64,000 nt of DNA from Colius striatus (GCF_028858725.1 NC_084774.1:1080001-1144000), one strand, 5' to 3'. Counted from the first letter of the stretch, positions 12,523 to 24,275 are shown. Translations and numbers: made by a program. The notes: generated from the sequence alone by a model not told the origin.

Positions 12523-13610
12523 TTGCTGGGCGCTCTGGGAGCTGTCGCTGCCCCCTCAGCTGCCCACAGCCGTGTCGGTGCTGTGAGGCACAGGCTGTGC
12601 TGCAGCTGTGGCCTGGCTGAGGTGAGGGCTGGGGTCAGCCAGGCCCTTGGGCAGCTCTGGGGGTGTCTCCTGCCTGCTGCCCACCCGGGGCTGGTGATGG
12701 GAGCTCCAGGCTGGAGCTGGGCCTGGCTGGGGCAGCCCCTTGGTGACCTGAGAGCTGGGGAGGGGCAGGAGATGGAGACAAGGCCCCGGGCACAGGCCCC
12801 GGGTGCCCCAGCTGCCAGAGCCCCCGCAGCCGCCCCAGCATCTCAGTCCCTGCCCTGACAGCAGCAGTGTGTGGTGCTGCTCACTCTGGCAGGGCTTTCA
12901 CTCCATCTCCCTTCTCCCCACAGGTGCTGCGCCAGCTACAAATCAGCAGCTTCTCCTCACTGTAGCAGCCATCCTGGCTCGCTCTTTGGCTCAATAGAGA
13001 AGAGGTGAGTTCTCACAGTTAAGCAGGTAAAGAATCTACCAAGTCAAAAGTGCCTGATGTATTCATAGGATGGACTTCTGGGGGTGCTTGCACAGCCTGT
13101 TTGAGTTTGTTTCTGCTAGTGGGCTGCATTATGTTAGGGCTCAAATGCTGATGTGCTGCAAGCTGCTGGGTTCTGTGGTTATTGAGATGTGACAGCAGTG
13201 TGCAATACAGAGTTATTTTCCAGAGGAAGCCACCGAGTGACTGATTATTCAGGTTACAGTGGTTTAGTCCTAAGAGTTCTTTCCAGTGGTGGAAGCCACT
13301 CCTTAAGCAGTGGGTACATGTGTGTGACCAACCGAGACAGGGCAGTGGAGGGACAGGCACATGGAACTAATTGCTTTCTAGTTCTAAAAGCTTTGTCTGG
13401 AATTTGGGTGATTAGTTATTGATTTGTTCCTGCAGCCATGGTGTGTTGCCTACGACCTTTCAAACCCTAAGAGTGAAAAGAAGCTGAAAACACCATGAAG
13501 TTTCCTCAATTTCCGCTGTCTAAAGACAGGAACCTGGTAGAAGTGGGACCAGGCCCTTTGGGGAGGGGCACCTTAGGCCATCAGAGGTTTGTGTGCTTTG
13601 CAGCTCTCCA
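12523..13610. other. Spacer between the inverted arms; no gene recognised
   Basis: GC-rich in its first 400 bp, ordinary afterwards. I see no supported exon. The arms could fold back around this 1.1-kb loop. Confidence 0.5.
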
Positions 13611-15080
13611 GAACAAGGGATGGCTGGCAGCCCCTGCCCAGGGCTACAGCTCCCACATGGCCCAGGAGCCAACATGGCTGGCCGGTAGCCAGTGCCCCAG
13701 GCCTACAGCTCCCACGTGCCCCGGGGCCTCCTTCCTGCTGCCTGACCCTGCAGGGACACCAGCCCCTGGCCAGGCCCCCCTGACCCTGCAGCCCCATGGC
13801 CGCTTCCCCAGGGCTGCACAGGCCCAGCCCCAGGAGGAGCCAAAGGAGGAGGAGGAGGAAAATACGGGGCAGGAGCAGGGCAGAGGGACAGAGCAGGAAA
13901 GGGATGGAGCTTAAGGAGACAGCGAGTGCAGGAGGAAAAAGAGCAACAAGCAGCAGCAGAGAGGGACAGAGAGAGGATTGGAAGGGCAGAAAGGAGGACA
14001 GGGGGATACACAGACACAGGCAGGGAGAGGGACAGGGGGACAGAGAGATAGAAAAGGCACCAGGAGAGTGGAGTGACAGAGAAATGGGACAGGGATTAGG
14101 ACAGAAGGGAAAAGGGAAAGGAGAGAGAAAGGCAGGGACAGAAGGCAGGGTGCAGAGAAGAGAAGGGAAAGCATCCAGAGAGAGCGAGGAACAGAGGGAT
14201 GTGGATCAGCAGAATGAGGCGCAGGAGGGTGGAACAGCGATGGGCTGAGAGAGTCAGAGGAAGAGCTAAAAGGGGGTGAGGAGCAGGATGGAGGCCTGGA
14301 GAGAAGAGAGAAGCTCCAGCCAGCTGAGCAAGAGAGACGGGCAGGAAAGTGGGGACAGGCTGTGGGGGAGAGGGGAAATAAGGCCAGGAATCACAACATG
14401 GTGATAGAAAAAGGCAAAGGGCAGGGAGCAGGAGAGGAGAAAAAATAGCAACAGGGTGTAGGACAGACAGGGAGGGGTTAGAAAATACAGACAAGGAGTC
14501 CTACAGAGAAAGAGAAAGAAAAACCAGTGGTGAGGTAAAGACAGAGAGGGAGGAAGTAACAGATGAGGGCAGGGAGCCAGAACCGATGGGGAGAGACCAA
14601 AGCTAGCAATTATGGACAACTGCTCTCATTCCTTGAGCAGTGCCCAGGAGCTGCATTAGCAGGAGCCTCCAGAAATGTGGTGCCTGCAAAAGGCCTGTCC
14701 TGGGCCCAGCCCTGCACCCTGAGAGTGCTGCCGACCAGCACCTTGTCCAGTGGCCAACCCTGGGGAAGGGAAATCACCCAGCCAGGCTTTGCTTTTGTGT
14801 GATGGTTTTGCTTTCAAAAAGCAACTGTCTACGTTCTAAATACCACCTGCAAGGAAGAAGGAAGCAGGCTTCCCAGGTGGGACACCTTTAAAGGCTGAAC
14901 CTGTTCAATAGCTGCACACAGCCCCGCTCACTCCTGCTGCCCTCACTCCACAGCAGCTACAGGCTGATTCCTCGGTGCTCCCCAGCAGTGGCAGCACCAG
15001 GCAGCTCAAAAACCCACCCTGCCTGCCAAAAACTGAGAGCAGCTGAGTTCTGAGCAAGCTCTCCTCTTTCCAGGCCTGAT
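13611..15080 (-). repeat. Right arm of the large inverted duplication
   Basis: Inverted copy of 10557-12522. The purine-rich part 13850-14540 is the complement of the polypyrimidine stretch on the left. Point differences and small indels show the copies are not recent, or have exchanged only partly. The right arm is shorter because it lacks the left-arm segment around 10745-11220. Confidence 0.85.
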
Positions 15081-16589
15081 GGTTCCAGGCTCATCCATCA
15101 AGAGATGTCTCAGGACCATGCCAGGGCTGATGGAGCTGCTTTTGCGATCCCATGAGAGGGCTGGGCAGAGGAGCAGGTTCCCAGGTGCCATGGCCAGGTA
15201 CATGGGCAGGGTGTCAGGGCCACCCCTGCCTGGTGTCCCCAGCCAAGCCCCAGCTGGTGCCAGCCCCGAGGCTCAGGAGCGTTTCTGCGGCTGCTGCACC
15301 CTGACGGGCCCCGGCGCCGGCTGCCGGCTGGGACCCACCAACTCCTCGGGGCTGGGAGAAGAATCCCCGTGGGAGGAGTGAAAGCCACCAGCATCACAGA
15401 AGGAAGTGTCATTACAGCATTGTGCTCCTTGTGGAGGGTTCAGGGTGGTCACCTGTTCTATGAGCTTACAGGGCTTTCAGGCTGTATCTTTCCTGTCAAA
15501 GCTGCTGTGCATTTGTGTCGGCATGGGGCAGATGTTAATGCACCTGTCCCAAAGCAGACTTGCTTTTAGGCCTGCTGGGACATGGGTTCCAGCTGCAGCA
15601 ATGGCAACTTTTAAGATGCTTGTCTTGGGCTTGGCTCTTGGGGTTGTTTTCTCTGACACCCAAGTTGCAGATGCTGTTTCCTCTACGCTGAGAGGTTCCT
15701 TATTCTCTGTTTGCTGTTACTGCTTTTAGAGCAAAGACAAACACCCAGTGTAGCGTAAACATCTGATTTGTTCCCAACTCAGAAGAGTCTGATTCTCAGA
15801 GTTTGACTATTTCTTGCATTCTGAAACCTCCAACTGGGGGTTTTGTGTCCAAGTGATAGAGAAAAGAGCAAAAACATGCCAACAACAACTTCATTTGTAA
15901 GCAACTGCTCTTCTTTTCCTAAAGACAATGTCCATTCCAGGCTGGAGAAAAAGAGCAATACCCTGCAGGGCATTGCCTGTGGTGTGGAGTGGGATGAAGG
16001 GATAGTTAATCCTTCCCCAGCTTGAAGCTCTGCAAGCAGTTGATCACATCAGCAAATGCAATGAGTTCTCTTTCCAAGTCTGTTTTTCTCCTAAGCTGAC
16101 TCTAGGCTCCAGGTTGAATTCTGTATCCCTGAGCTTTATGAAGGGGAGAGAATCAGGTGTCTTGATAACAGTGACAGCTATTTAGCTGCACTCCTGGCTC
16201 CAGGAGTGTTGCTGCCATGGATGTATTTGTACAGTCCAGTTCTGTCTCAGCCACGCGAGCATTGTTGGCATGGTCATGTTTTCCAGCCCCCTTAAAGAGG
16301 TGTGTCTCCCCCACAATTAGTACATGTCCTTGGCTTGTGCTTTTGCTGTGTCTTTCTAAAGTTTGTTCTCAATCAATAGACTGAGGAGTCAGAGTGTGTC
16401 TCAGACCAACAGCATTCTGGTAGCCATCTGCAAGCAAAAACCCCTGAATTGACGTGTCTCTGCTTGTGAACTTTGGGCACATGACTCCAGCAGCTGTGGC
16501 AGTGCTTTCCAGCAGTCCCTGGTCAGGAGCCCCTCTCCTGGTATGGAAATGCTGCCTGAAAGGGAGAGGACTTTTGTTTCTTCTTCTAG
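15081..16589. other. No gene recognised; possible 5' region of the RBBP6-like copy
   Basis: The DWNN-domain exons that open RBBP6 should lie upstream of the exon at 16590. I did not find them here, nor any other exon or repeat. Confidence 0.35.
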
Positions 16590-17015
16590 AGGTCCAACTG
16601 AGCCAGTGAATGGTACATCAAAAGCTGTAAGTAAAGACACCATCTCCCACTGTTTTTGTACACATTGCAGTTAGTTCTGAACACTGCAGCCTTGTATTAA
16701 TCTTCCAAACATTGACTTAACCTATCTTCCAGTAAAACCTTGTACATGTTGTAAACACAGTGTGTGTGATTGAGTGCAGTACAAACTGTGTGCTGCCATC
16801 ACTTGCACGGCTCTGATGTGACCCTTGGTGTCTGTGCCTAGTGATGCTCTGTATTTCCTAGGAACATGCCAGGACATGGCCTGTAGCACCTGGACAGGTG
16901 ACCTGGGATGGTTTGGAGGTCATGTAGGTTTCAGGTCTACAAGCTGAGCTTGGTGCTGTGTTCTACCTCTGTGTGTAACAGGTATGTTTGCGCAGGTTGT
17001 GATGTGCTTTCATTT

Positions 17016-17580
17016 AGAATCAGAGATTCAGAGAATTGTTGTGCTTAGAAAAGACCTTGAAGATCATTGAGTCACACCCTTCACCTCACACTTCCAGGCT
17101 CATCACTAAACTACCCCCTGTCCCTCAGCACCTCCTCTGTGTGTCTTTTGAACGTCTCCAGGGATGGGACTTCACCAGCTCCCTGGGCAGCCCGTTCCAA
17201 TGCTTAATAACCCTCTCAGGGAAAAAAGTTCTTCCTAATGGCCAATCTAAACTTACCCTGGAAGAATTTTGAACCTATTTCCTCATGGCCTGTCATTTAT
17301 TCCTAGAGAGAAGAGACCAACTCCTACCTCACTACAGCTCCGCTTCAGGCAGTTGTACAGAATGAGTGCTCATGTCTCCTCTCAGCCTCCTCTTCTCTAG
17401 GCTGAACATCCCCAGCTCCATCAGTCTGTCCCCATCAGACTTGTTGTCCAGACCCTTCAGCAGCTTTGTTGCCCATCTCTGGACACACTTCAGCACCTCG
17501 ATGTCCTTCTTGTAGTGAGGGGCCCAGAACTGGGCACAGTATTGGAGGTGCGGCCTTCCTGCCCTGGTGCTGCTGACCAC
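17016..17580 (-). mobile_element. CR1 LINE fragment
   Basis: Antisense CR1 3' region. On the minus strand a remnant of the reverse transcriptase C-terminal coding sequence ([29 protein letters not shown]) precedes the usual 3' end; on the plus strand the tell-tale strings ccagctccctgggcagcc and ctctggacacacttcagcacc are visible. It lies in an intron-sized gap of the RBBP6-like copy. Confidence 0.92.
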
Positions 17581-18559
17581 GATGGCTGGTCCAAGCCAGG
17601 AAGCCAGGAGAGATTGTCCCTGTATGGTTGGATCAGGTCACTTGAAAAGCTGTTAGGATGGCTGGGTCTAGGAACTCATAAGCTCTGGCTCTGTATTCTG
17701 TGCCGAAGACAGGCTGGGATAGAGGTATAGAGTCAAGTTAAGATGGAATGCTTCAGGTGTGTGGGTCTGAAAACACTAAGCCCAAATCTGGCATTGGTAA
17801 TTCTGTCACTGTTTGGTGACTTCTGCCAGTTTTGGGCATGGGTGTCTCTCCTGGTGAGTCTGATTTAGTGGAACTGGCCCAGTGACCCCAGGTGTCCATG
17901 TAGTGCATTTATGCAGACCATGTTTCTAGTATTGATCTAATTCAGATGGCTTTTATTTCTTGGAAACAGTTCTTTTTCTCTTTGTTTATGAGCAGGTGTA
18001 AAGGCACAAATGCCACGCTCATCAGTAAGGTGAACATTCTTCTAGGCTGGTGTGTTCCCTGGCATCTGTGCCTTCCCTGTTAAGGAGCATCTTCCCATCC
18101 GCTCTCACAGCCATCTCAAAAAAAGTCTTGGAGGGTCAGGGTTAGTGTGGAGCAACTGAAGGAACTTGAAAAGACAGAAAAAGCAAACCCATTCATTCCC
18201 TTTTGGGGAGCCCCAGGGAGGGTGGAAGCCCTGCGTCACTCTTTCCAAGTCCTCTCTCTCGGTCTCCCCAGTGAAACACTGCAGCTTCCTTACCCCTTTG
18301 GCTTTGAAGCTGTGATGAGCATTTGACAAGGGTCCCTATGTGAGATAGTCTGGAGCAAGAAGTCAGTCTCAGGCAGGTTTGGTTATTTTAGCTTCTTGTC
18401 ATGAACCACATCAGCCCTCTGAAGCTCTCGTAATTTTGCACTTGGCTTGTGACAAATGCAACTGACTTGGGGTGGGAACTGGCTCTTCCAGAGACACTCA
18501 GAGGCCAGTGTCGACTTTCAGCCTGCAGCAGAGGTTCCCTATTGCCACCTTTGCACTGT

Positions 18560-19080
18560 AAAACTGGAGTATGTGTTTGCTTGTTTTGGAACAGACTGAT
18601 GACTCTTCTGTGTCTCTTTCTCTGGAGCAGCTTATGGAGATAGAAATAGATTTTCTTGTCAACTCCTGAAAAAGAAGTGTTTGCTTCCTATTTTAAAATC
18701 TAGAGCTGGATCATTGTTGTCCTGTGAACAGAGTTGTCATGTGTACTAATTTCAAGTGCTTTTATAACTTTACTGTGTGTGAAAGTTTGGTCCCATCCTG
18801 CAAAGGGCAGTTCCCAGTTTGGAAAGATAGGCAGAAGGGATCCCCTTTGTCAGCCTCAAGGTAACGTTTCTTTCCTTATGAACAGACTGCTGAGGCCCAT
18901 CAGGTGACTGATGCTTCTCCACGGCTTCCTCCGGAGCAGCTGGTTAAGGTAGATCTCGATATTCCTGTCACATACTGCAAAGAAAAAGCGTTTGCCTCGT
19001 ATTTTTACATCTCATACTGTGCCCCAGGGCAGGATAACTCTTGCCATGTGAGCAAAACCTTAGCCTCAGTTGTAATAGCT
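18560..19080 (+). repeat. Tandem duplication containing an RBBP6-like exon
   Basis: 18560-18760 and 18860-19080 are diverged copies about 290 bp apart. Both start gaacag|ACTG, encode an acidic/serine exon ending in (L/P)EQL, and continue with the same intron words (gattttcttgtcaactcctg versus gatattcctgtcacatactg; gtgtttgcttcctatttt versus gcgtttgcctcgtattttt). The first copy's donor reads ata (broken); the second has a usable gtagat. Confidence 0.75.
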
Positions 19081-19316
19081 CAAGTGCTTTCTTTACCCTG
19101 TGGTTGCCAGAGTTTGGGCAGACAGCAGGCGAGGACCTTCTGAGCCTCCACGTGACACTGCCCTGTTCCACAGCTGCCAGGCACAAAGCAGCAGCACTTC
19201 AGAAGCTGCTTCCTGCTGCTCAGAGGGTTTGTTAATTTGGCCCTGGAAGCTGACCCAGTTGTTAAAAAGAATGTAGTTGTCTGTCAGTTCTGGACTTGGG
19301 TAAAAGCTCTCCAATC

Positions 19317-19356
19317 TTTCCGAAAGATTTTCGTGCACACGAAAATCTTTCGGAAA
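19317..19356. repeat. Perfect 19-bp inverted repeat with 2-nt spacer
   Basis: The arms TTTCCGAAAGATTTTCGTG (19317-19335) and its exact reverse complement (19338-19356) are separated by CA. The left arm overlaps a second, smaller palindrome (AATCTTTC-C-GAAAGATT). Stem of 19 pairs without a mismatch, in an otherwise unremarkable intron-like stretch. Confidence 0.97.
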
Positions 19357-20544
19357 AGGACGGGAACAGGAGGTAAAGCAGCTCCAAACTACTCCTTACT
19401 CTGACCTGTGAGAAGCTGCATCTCTTTGAATGCTTCTGTGTCTGAAGCCAAATTCCAGCAAGCAAAACCACCTGCCCTGACTCTGAAGTTGTGGGTCTTT
19501 GTCATGCTGCAAAATGGAAAGAGCGACGCTTTCCTACATCTCAGTGGCGTGTGCTTTGAACGGCTTCTCCTTCAGATAGTCTGGAGCCCGAAAATCATCT
19601 GACAGAGACTGGACAGTGTGATTATTTTCTGCACGTAGCTTCAGTCCACTTGGAGGGAAGGTGTATTAGTTGCACAGGTCTTTAGGTATAATGCATCAGC
19701 AGAGGCAAGGGGTTTGAGTGCCCAAGAATGTTCACAGGAGTTTCATGGTGGAGCTGTGTGATCCCAACACGGAGGGCGCGATGCTGACAAGAGATGGGAA
19801 ATGCGCCATCGCAGCCACTAATGCATAAGTGTGGCATCGATTGCACTGGCCCCAAAGTGAGCGAGAGGAGCCGTGTGTGCGTGTGCGAGAGGCAGAGCAG
19901 CCAGGCTGGCCAGCATCTGTCCTTGGGAGGGAGGCAGCAGTGTCACTGGATCTTCCCCTTCCAATCTGCCCTCCTTTCGAATATGAAAACGATGCTCTCC
20001 TGCCGTTCCTGCCCTGGAAGTTGCTTCATCTGGTGCTGTGCCAAGAGTCTGCATTTCTGCCAAAGAGTTCAGTGCTGTTTACTGGGGAGTCCTTCTCTTG
20101 GGAAGCTCCTTTTGCCTCTGGTTGATGTTTCAAAGGCTTCTGGCCAAATGTAACCGCTGGCTGTCGGCTGGAGATTTCCTCCCGCTCTGCCTTTGATCAG
20201 ATCCCAGGTATGAAACAGGCTGAAGTTGTGCCGTTGCTCTGATCTGCAGAGATACTGCTGTGTGCTGACAAGAGTGGCAGTGTGAAAAGGGGATGGGAGC
20301 CCTTGTGGGTTTCTGTCACAGGCCTCCTTCTGCAGCAGCTGTTTCTTCCTTTTCTAAAATGCAATTACTTGGAGACTGAACTTCTCCTGAGCCTGCATTC
20401 TGCACTGACCCCCTGGCAGAGCAGAGGTGGGATTCATGCCGTGGATTTCTAGCTGTCAAGAAAGGATTTTACTAGTCTGAGAGGGTGAGTTTTCCTTTCC
20501 CCATCTTTAATGTTTTCCTTTTTCTTTCCCCACTGTTCCTCCAG

Positions 20545-20766
20545 GGCAGCTTTTGCTACAAAAAAAGGATGAAAAACTTCCCTTCTTGCCACAGGAGCCA
20601 TCCTCATCATCCTCCTCCTCCTCCTCCTACTCCTCCTCCTCCTCCTCCTCCTCCTCCTCCTCCTCCGCTGTTCTGATTCCCGAGGAGCTCTTATGTCCCC
20701 TCTGTAAAGAGTTAATCAGGGACGCAGCTGTTATTCCCTGCTGTGGAAACAGTTACTGCGACTACT
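20545..20766 (+). CDS. RBBP6-like exon: polyserine plus first half of RING
   Basis: Acceptor ctgttcctccag, donor ACT|gtaagt. In frame it reads KKDEKLPFLPQEP, then a serine run, then IPEELLCPLCKELIRDAAVI and PCCGNSYCDY. The family has KKEKPPFLPEEP, a short serine-acid linker, and the same RING opening. The linker here has grown to about two dozen serines through a (TCC)n microsatellite. Upstream of a run of seven A the other frame (AAFATKK) fits the family better, so a one-base slip in that run is likely. Confidence 0.78.
20604..20666 (+). repeat. (TCC)n microsatellite inside coding sequence
   Basis: About 20 TCN/TCC triplets coding serine, one interrupted by TAC (Tyr). Flanked by the conserved PFLPQEP and IPEELLC codons. 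Confidence 0.95.
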
Positions 20767-21503
20767 GTAAGTGTTACAGCCATGTTTGTTAACTCCAAAC
20801 ATCACACCTCACCTTGTGAAAGCTGAAAGAGGAGATGACAAAAGAACTTTCTTACCTGTTGTATTGAAAAGTGAAGTACACTTGGAGTAGGAAAGGGCTC
20901 TTCTCATGCAAAAGAGAAAAGAGAGGGGGCGAGCTCTCTGTTGGCTTTTAATGTATCTACTTAGAGGATGTCTACAGGCAGAAGGAGTCTGAGGAGAGTG
21001 CAGAGTTGTGCAGGTGAATTCCAGGGTACATACTGATGGCATTTAGTCTGCTCACAGCCCTTTTGTTCCCACGAGACTGTACAGCCAGCTCTGGTCTCTT
21101 GCTGTGCTCTGCCACAGACAGACAGTCAGGCATTTCATCCACATTCTTCTCCACAGGAGAGCAGGTTAAAACCTGCCGAGCTCAAACCTACTGGTGGCTT
21201 TGTAGATGAACCTTGAGCTTGGTGACTTCTCACTCTACTAGAGAGTGGAAAGAAGGCAAGTCAAAACCTGAGGACACAGCCCACTGACATCTGCAAATGG
21301 TCCAGGAGGGACAGAGCAAAGCTGTGGAGTCATTGGCTGCAGACAAGGGAACGTTTGAGGCGATTGGACATTTCTAGCTTCACGCTCTCAGCTCAAGGCC
21401 AAACTCAGCCCTTAATCAGAGACGGGCTTTTGGAATTGATTGGAACCCTAAACCTTTCCTCAGTTGGGCTCAAAGCTATTTTGGTGGTTCTAACTCTTCA
21501 CAG
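20767..21503 (+). other. Intron of the RBBP6-like copy
   Basis: Bounded by a consensus donor at 20767 and acceptor cttcacag ending 21503. The junction codon is split T|GC exactly as in the family. No other feature seen. Confidence 0.55.
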
Positions 21504-21600
21504 GCATGAGAAGAGCACTGCTGGAGTCTGAGGAACATCAGTGCCCAACGTGTCATCACACAAATGTTCCTGCCGGCTCTTTAGAGGCCAACAAGTTCCT
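21504..21600 (+). CDS. RBBP6-like exon: second half of RING
   Basis: Spliced to the previous exon it gives C-MRRALLESEEHQCPTCH, followed by NVPAGSLEANKFLSK. The CPTCH pair completes the RING zinc ligands, and ANKFL is the family's conserved post-RING helix. The 3' boundary is uncertain: no good donor follows ANKFLSK directly, and the frame continues open to 21718. Confidence 0.75.
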
Positions 21601-22029
21601 GAGCAAAGGAGCACCGTGGCTTGGGTGGAAGGGGCTTGTGAGGAAAGTCTGTTTGCAAACCGCTGGGAGGGAAGGAAATGTTCATTTACATCTCCCCAAG
21701 CAAGGCTCAGTGGGGTGAGGCTGAACTGGCCATGATCTGTTGCCAGAGAAGCTGACAGCTCCTTGCAGGCAATCTGGCCCATTCAGGTCACACCTCTGTT
21801 TCCCAGCACTGCCTCCCTTTCCAGTTGGCTGTTAACACTCAAGGTCTGTAAATGCAGCTGCTCTGAGTGACCAGTCCTTCATATCAGTGTTTAGTGGGAT
21901 ATGCCCATGTATCTGTCTCTGGGTTGATTTTAGGATTGACAGCTATTACAGGGACACACATCCCTTCACTCTGTGGAGGCTTTTGTTCCTGACTCTCGAG
22001 TGCACCCTCAGTGAGTAGGACGATCCTTT

Positions 22030-22207
22030 CAGGATCTGGCCCAGGCTGCCCAGGGAGAGTGTGGAGGCTCCTTCCCTGGAGCTCTTCAAGACCAGCCTGG
22101 ACACGTTCCTGTGTGCCCTGATCTAGGTGGGAGCTGCTTCTGCAAAGGAATTGGGCCGGATGGTCTCTAAAGGTCCCTTCCAACCCCCAGCACGCTGTGA
22201 TTCTATG
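22030..22207 (+). mobile_element. CR1 LINE 3'-end fragment
   Basis: Typical CR1 3' wording: ggcccaggctgcccaggga, ctcttcaagaccagcctgga, ggtctctaaaggtcccttcc, ending gtgattctatgatc. Confidence 0.92.
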
Positions 22208-22209
22208 AT

Positions 22210-22560
22210 CCTACCTCAGCAAGCTGGGTGGGTGTGTAGATCTGTGTGAGGTCAGGAAGCAGCTTCAGTGGGCCCTGGCCAGGCTGAAGCCATGGGCTAA
22301 GTGCAATGGGATGAGGTTCAACAAGGCTCAGGGCTGGGTCCTGCACATCAGCCACAACACCCCCAGACAGTGCTCCAGGCTGGGGTAGAGGGGCTGGAAA
22401 GCTGCTGGAGAGCAAGGGCCTGGGGAGCTTGATCAACAGCAGCTGCACATGAGCCAGCAGCATGGCCAAGTGGCCAAGAAGGACAATGGCATCCTGGCTT
22501 GTGTCAGAAGGAGTGTGACTAGCAGAACCAAGGAGATCATTGTCCCCTTGGACTCAGCTC
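22210..22560 (+). mobile_element. CR1 LINE internal fragment
   Basis: More 5' part of a CR1 coding region (gaggttcaacaaggc, ggaaagctgctggagag, gccaagaaggacaatggcat), abutting a 3'-end fragment on its left. Since the order is reversed relative to a full element, these are two separate insertions or a rearrangement. Confidence 0.85.
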
Positions 22561-23767
22561 TGGTCCACAAGCTAATTCTGAATGTCCTTCAGAAATCATT
22601 TGTTGTCTGCAGACATCCCACTCCAGCTCAGGCCAGATGGTACTTTTTCCTGCATTTTTCTAAGACTGGTATAAAATCTTTTGGCTGTTCACTGTGCGTG
22701 TCTGAGTGTACAGAGAGAGAGAAGAAGGCAATAATCCACACCTGCAGCCATACTAAACAGCACACTGAAAACAGCCTCAGATGTTTGTGAACAGCAAAAT
22801 CCTGTTCACCGTTCAGAGGCTCCTCCCTCCACTGCCCCAGCTCCAGTACACACCCCTGATCATGGAAACAGGACAAGTATTTCATGAAGAGCTTTCAGCA
22901 GAGCTCCTGCGTCATCTTCTCTGGAGGTACGTGCCATTGGCACACACATGTTGCTGCTTGCTTCTGTCCCTGCAGCCCCACAGGCTATAGGATGCCAGAG
23001 CTCAGGGCAGTGGGCTTTCACCTTGCATCTTAGAAAACACGTCCAACTCTTGGGAAGGGGCTCAAGGCACCTTTCTACAACAGCCAGGCTCTAGAACTTG
23101 GCCCAGCAATCCTTGGCAATAGCTGAACAGGGGATCAGTAGGAACCTGAGCACTCCCTGGCACACTTTCTGGCCGCAGTTCTGTTCAAGGAGACTCACGC
23201 CCAGAACCTGCTCCTCGATTCCTGGAAATCAGCCCGTTCTGTTACCAGAGAGCTGAACTGCAGCCCACTGCAGAAGGACTGTCACACTTGTCATTCTCTG
23301 CTCTGCACATCAGAAACGTTTGGTGAATGTTTTTCCCCTTTTAAACACGTTCAGGCATTTCACAGGGAGCCATCACTTGGGTCACTTTGCTGTTTTCTTC
23401 TCTTTCCAGTGCATTATGTTTTCTTTGCCATGAACTTGTGAAACGAGCCCGGTAGCCCCAGCGAGCAGGAGTGGAATGTGTGTGTCTCGTGGGCTGAGTT
23501 TAGCGCAGCTTCACCACAATGCTAAAACCCCGACAGATGTTACAGAGTGCTTTTTGTAGTGAGGCTCAGCAGCTCCTGAATGGTGTAAAAATAATGGAGG
23601 AACACCAAGTTGACTCTGAGTTTAGGCCTCAACTTCATGTGAAACGGGGTGATGAGCTGAAAGCAGAGGAATTGACATAGAGCTTGCCAAGCAGTGAACC
23701 AGCTGAGCAGCTCTGTGCTGAGCTGCTTTCTGTGTGGCCAGTCAGAGCAGCCAGAAATACTGGGAAA

Positions 23768-24275
23768 GTCATAGAATCACAGGGTCACAGCATGGTGGGG
23801 GTTGGAAGGGACCTTTAGAGCTCATCCAGCCCAACCCCACTGCAGAAGCAGCTCCCACCTAGATCAGGTCACACAGGAACGTGTCCAGGTGGGTCTTGAA
23901 GCCCTCCAAGGAAGGAGCCTCCACACCCTCCCTGGGCAGCCTGGGCCAGGGCTCCCTCACTGAAACACTGAAACAGTTTTCCCTGTGTTTAAATGGAACT
24001 TGTTGTGTTCCAGCTTCATCCCATCAGCCCCTGTCCTGTTGCTGGATACAACAGAAACAAGTGCTGCCCAAACCTCCTGACACCCACCATTCAGATATTT
24101 GTAACTATTAATGAGATTCCTCCTCAGCCTTCTCTTCTCCAGACTGAACAGCCCCAGGTCCCACAGCCTTTCCTCAGAAGGAAGATGCTCCAGTCCCCTC
24201 AGCATCTTGGTGGCCCTGGACTGGCCTCTCTCCAGCAGTTCCCTGTCCCTCTGCCGCTGGGGAGCCCAGATGAGG
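23768..24275 (-). mobile_element. CR1 LINE fragment
   Basis: Antisense CR1 3' region, beginning with the complement of the terminal ...tgattctatgac and including ggttggaagggacctttaga, cctccctgggcagcctgggc and a coding remnant ([17 protein letters not shown]) on the minus strand. Confidence 0.93.

Larger units (their letters stand above)
16590..21610 (+). pseudogene. RBBP6-like RING E3 ligase, fragmentary
   Basis: Exon-like blocks follow RBBP6 order. 16590-16626 (GPTEPVNGTSKA, before gtaagt) matches the family's ...RTEPAMATTKA segment. 18595-18639 and 18886-18948 both match the next segment (IDDSSASISLAQLTK in the family). 19738-19828 reads RSFMVELCDPNTEGAMLTRD and then meets an in-frame TAA. 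20545-20766 carries a conserved FLPQEP box, polyserine and the first half of the RING. 21504-about 21600 carries the second half. RBBP6 binds RB and p53 and acts as a ubiquitin ligase and in mRNA 3' processing. The DWNN domain, the CCHC zinc knuckle and the long C-terminal region are not seen. The premature stop and a probable frameshift point to a pseudogene or a radically altered gene. The preserved RING argues against fully free decay. Confidence 0.7.

Noticed and set aside
19970..20130. Possible RBBP6 DWNN exon because of the word EYENDALLP
   Set aside because: Similarity stops after nine residues, it lies downstream of later exons, and splice sites are not convincing.
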